Part shown: in pieces, positions 6,033-6,458 of the stretch
Position numbering within the stretch: the stretch's first letter is position 1
How the letters are laid out: each line of letters starts with the position of its first letter
Assembly (NCBI GenBank): GCA_021802085.1
Contig: JAKAAZ010000202.1
Span: forward strand, 1-6,458
Direction of reading: 5' to 3'
DNA from: Acidobacteriota bacterium
GTDB lineage: Bacteria; Acidobacteriota; Terriglobia; Terriglobales; Acidobacteriaceae
Length of the DNA stretch: 6,458 nucleotides
The notes under the pieces: generated by a model
Seen by the model: the letters and a program-made list of their open reading frames with translations, nothing else
What the model was told of the DNA's origin: nothing
Database searches by the model: none
Translations under genes and position numbers: made by a program

Positions 6033-6157
6033 ATGGGGCTGGTTTCGCTGCTGGCAATGCAGCAGCGCTTCCCGTCTGTTTCATGAACCACCGGATGCGG
6101 AACCGCACGTCCGGTGGTGTGGGAGGCCGGCGGGAGTAATCCCGCCTCCTACCCGAT
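6033..6157 (+). ncRNA. 3' end of a group II intron (domains V and VI)
   Basis: ACCACCGGA (6087-6095) pairs with TCCGGTGGT (6110-6118) and TGCGG with CCGCA across a short AA turn, leaving the two-base CG bulge at 6108-6109: this is domain V. Domain VI follows: GGG/CCC (6121-6123/6152-6154), AGG/CCT (6124-6126/6148-6150), GGCGGGA/TCCCGCC (6129-6135/6140-6146) over a GTAA loop, with A6151 bulged seven bases from the end, the expected branch-point position. The intron would end at ...CCCGAT, 6157. Bases 6046-6067 form an 8-bp hairpin (CGCTGCTG/CAGCAGCG), possibly left from domain IV. Domains I-III and the reverse transcriptase/maturase gene are missing, so the fragment cannot splice by itself. 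The 5' limit is set by the IS630 remnant and is approximate. Confidence 0.85.
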
Positions 6158-6198
6158 CGCGCGAAACCTGGATGAAACGGCCGATGTAGACTTGCGAT

Positions 6199-6393
6199 GT
6201 GGACCGTCGCACCGTATTGAAATCGATGTTGAGCGCCGCCGCCAGCGCTCTGTCTCCGTCGCTGGGGCTTGCCTCGCCCGCCAACCCATCCCGCTCGATC
6301 AATCCGCGCTGGTATGGCTTCAATCTGCTCGAATATTTCTCCATCGATCCGGACTGGATGAAATATTTGGGAATTATATACTTTACTCCCTGA
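6199..6393 (+). pseudogene. N-terminal fragment of a Tat-exported GH5-like glycoside hydrolase
   Basis: From GTG 6199 the frame reads MDRRTVLKSMLSAAASALSP, a twin-arginine-type signal (DRRTVLK), then PRWYGFNLLEYFS and a DPDWMKY segment. 'RW.GFNL.E' right after the signal is how many secreted GH5-type cellulase-like enzymes begin, where this strand opens the (beta/alpha)8 barrel. Homology ends at about codon 55; the last residues before TGA 6391-6393 do not fit and probably come from an inserted element starting near 6365-6372. The catalytic Glu residues would lie far downstream and are absent. No clear ribosome site precedes GTG 6199, and the group II intron fragment ends 41 bases upstream, so the promoter may also be lost. 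This is a second, unrelated-looking glycosidase near the intact one at 1190-2809. Confidence 0.55.
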
Positions 6394-6416
6394 GCTAACC
6401 TATCTAGAATGAGCAC

Positions 6417-6458
6417 ATGAGCAGATCGACGATCAGTGCTTACGCCTTTTTCAAGCGG
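6417..6458 (+). CDS. Start of a possible IS transposase, cut by the window edge
   Basis: Fourteen codons, MSRSTISAYAFFKR, run off the right end. The opening resembles N-termini of IS1595-type transposases ('...IS.Y.FF..FPDE..A') that go on to a zinc-ribbon, but this is too short to assign. The context favours an IS: the reading frame of the GH5-like gene is broken about 45-50 bases upstream, which is the usual distance from an IS end to its transposase start. An ATG at 6409 gives only three codons before TGA. Confidence 0.4.
   Translation, partial: MSRSTISAYAFFKR

Overview
The window is an insertion-sequence-rich accessory region of a moderately GC-rich environmental bacterium. Only two intact genes stand out. 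The best lineage hint is weak: the first 45 bases look like the GGGCTTTAGCCC palindromic intergenic repeats I associate with Acidobacteriota (Terriglobia). The Tat-exported carbohydrate-active enzymes and the types of mobile debris fit that group but do not prove it.

Layout. Bases 1-600 are non-coding: a palindromic repeat, two identical 34-base hairpin repeats plus a decayed third, and between them a 15-bp tandem repeat of nine full units. Bases 765-1190 hold the C-terminal end of a decayed transposase and its terminal inverted end. Bases 1190-2809 (minus) encode a Tat-exported clan-A glycoside hydrolase. Bases 3201-5225 (plus) encode a large FAD-dependent oxidoreductase of the geranylgeranyl-reductase-like type with an extra C-terminal domain. 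The two genes are divergent, with about 390 bases between their starts. From 5227 to 5557 a second, diverged copy of the same transposase end lies in inverted orientation, so the two intact genes are bracketed exactly by two inward-facing IS 3' ends.

From 5557 to the end the window is a mosaic of fragments: an N-terminal IS630-type piece (plus), a C-terminal IS630-type piece (minus), the last 70-120 bases of a group II intron (domains V and VI, no reverse transcriptase), the first ~55 codons of a Tat-exported GH5-like glycoside hydrolase, and the first 14 codons of what may be another transposase whose insertion probably cut that gene.

Function. The hydrolase would be exported folded through Tat and attack a polysaccharide or glycoside outside the cytoplasmic membrane. 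The oxidoreductase would act in the cytoplasm or at the inner membrane face, perhaps on an isoprenoid or other lipid. No sequence evidence links the two beyond their divergent arrangement and shared IS bracket. I found no new defence or RNA-guided system. The most notable features are the IS-bracketed gene pair, the three-Cys oxidoreductase with its extra C-terminal domain, the minisatellite flanked by hairpin repeats, and the group II intron stub.
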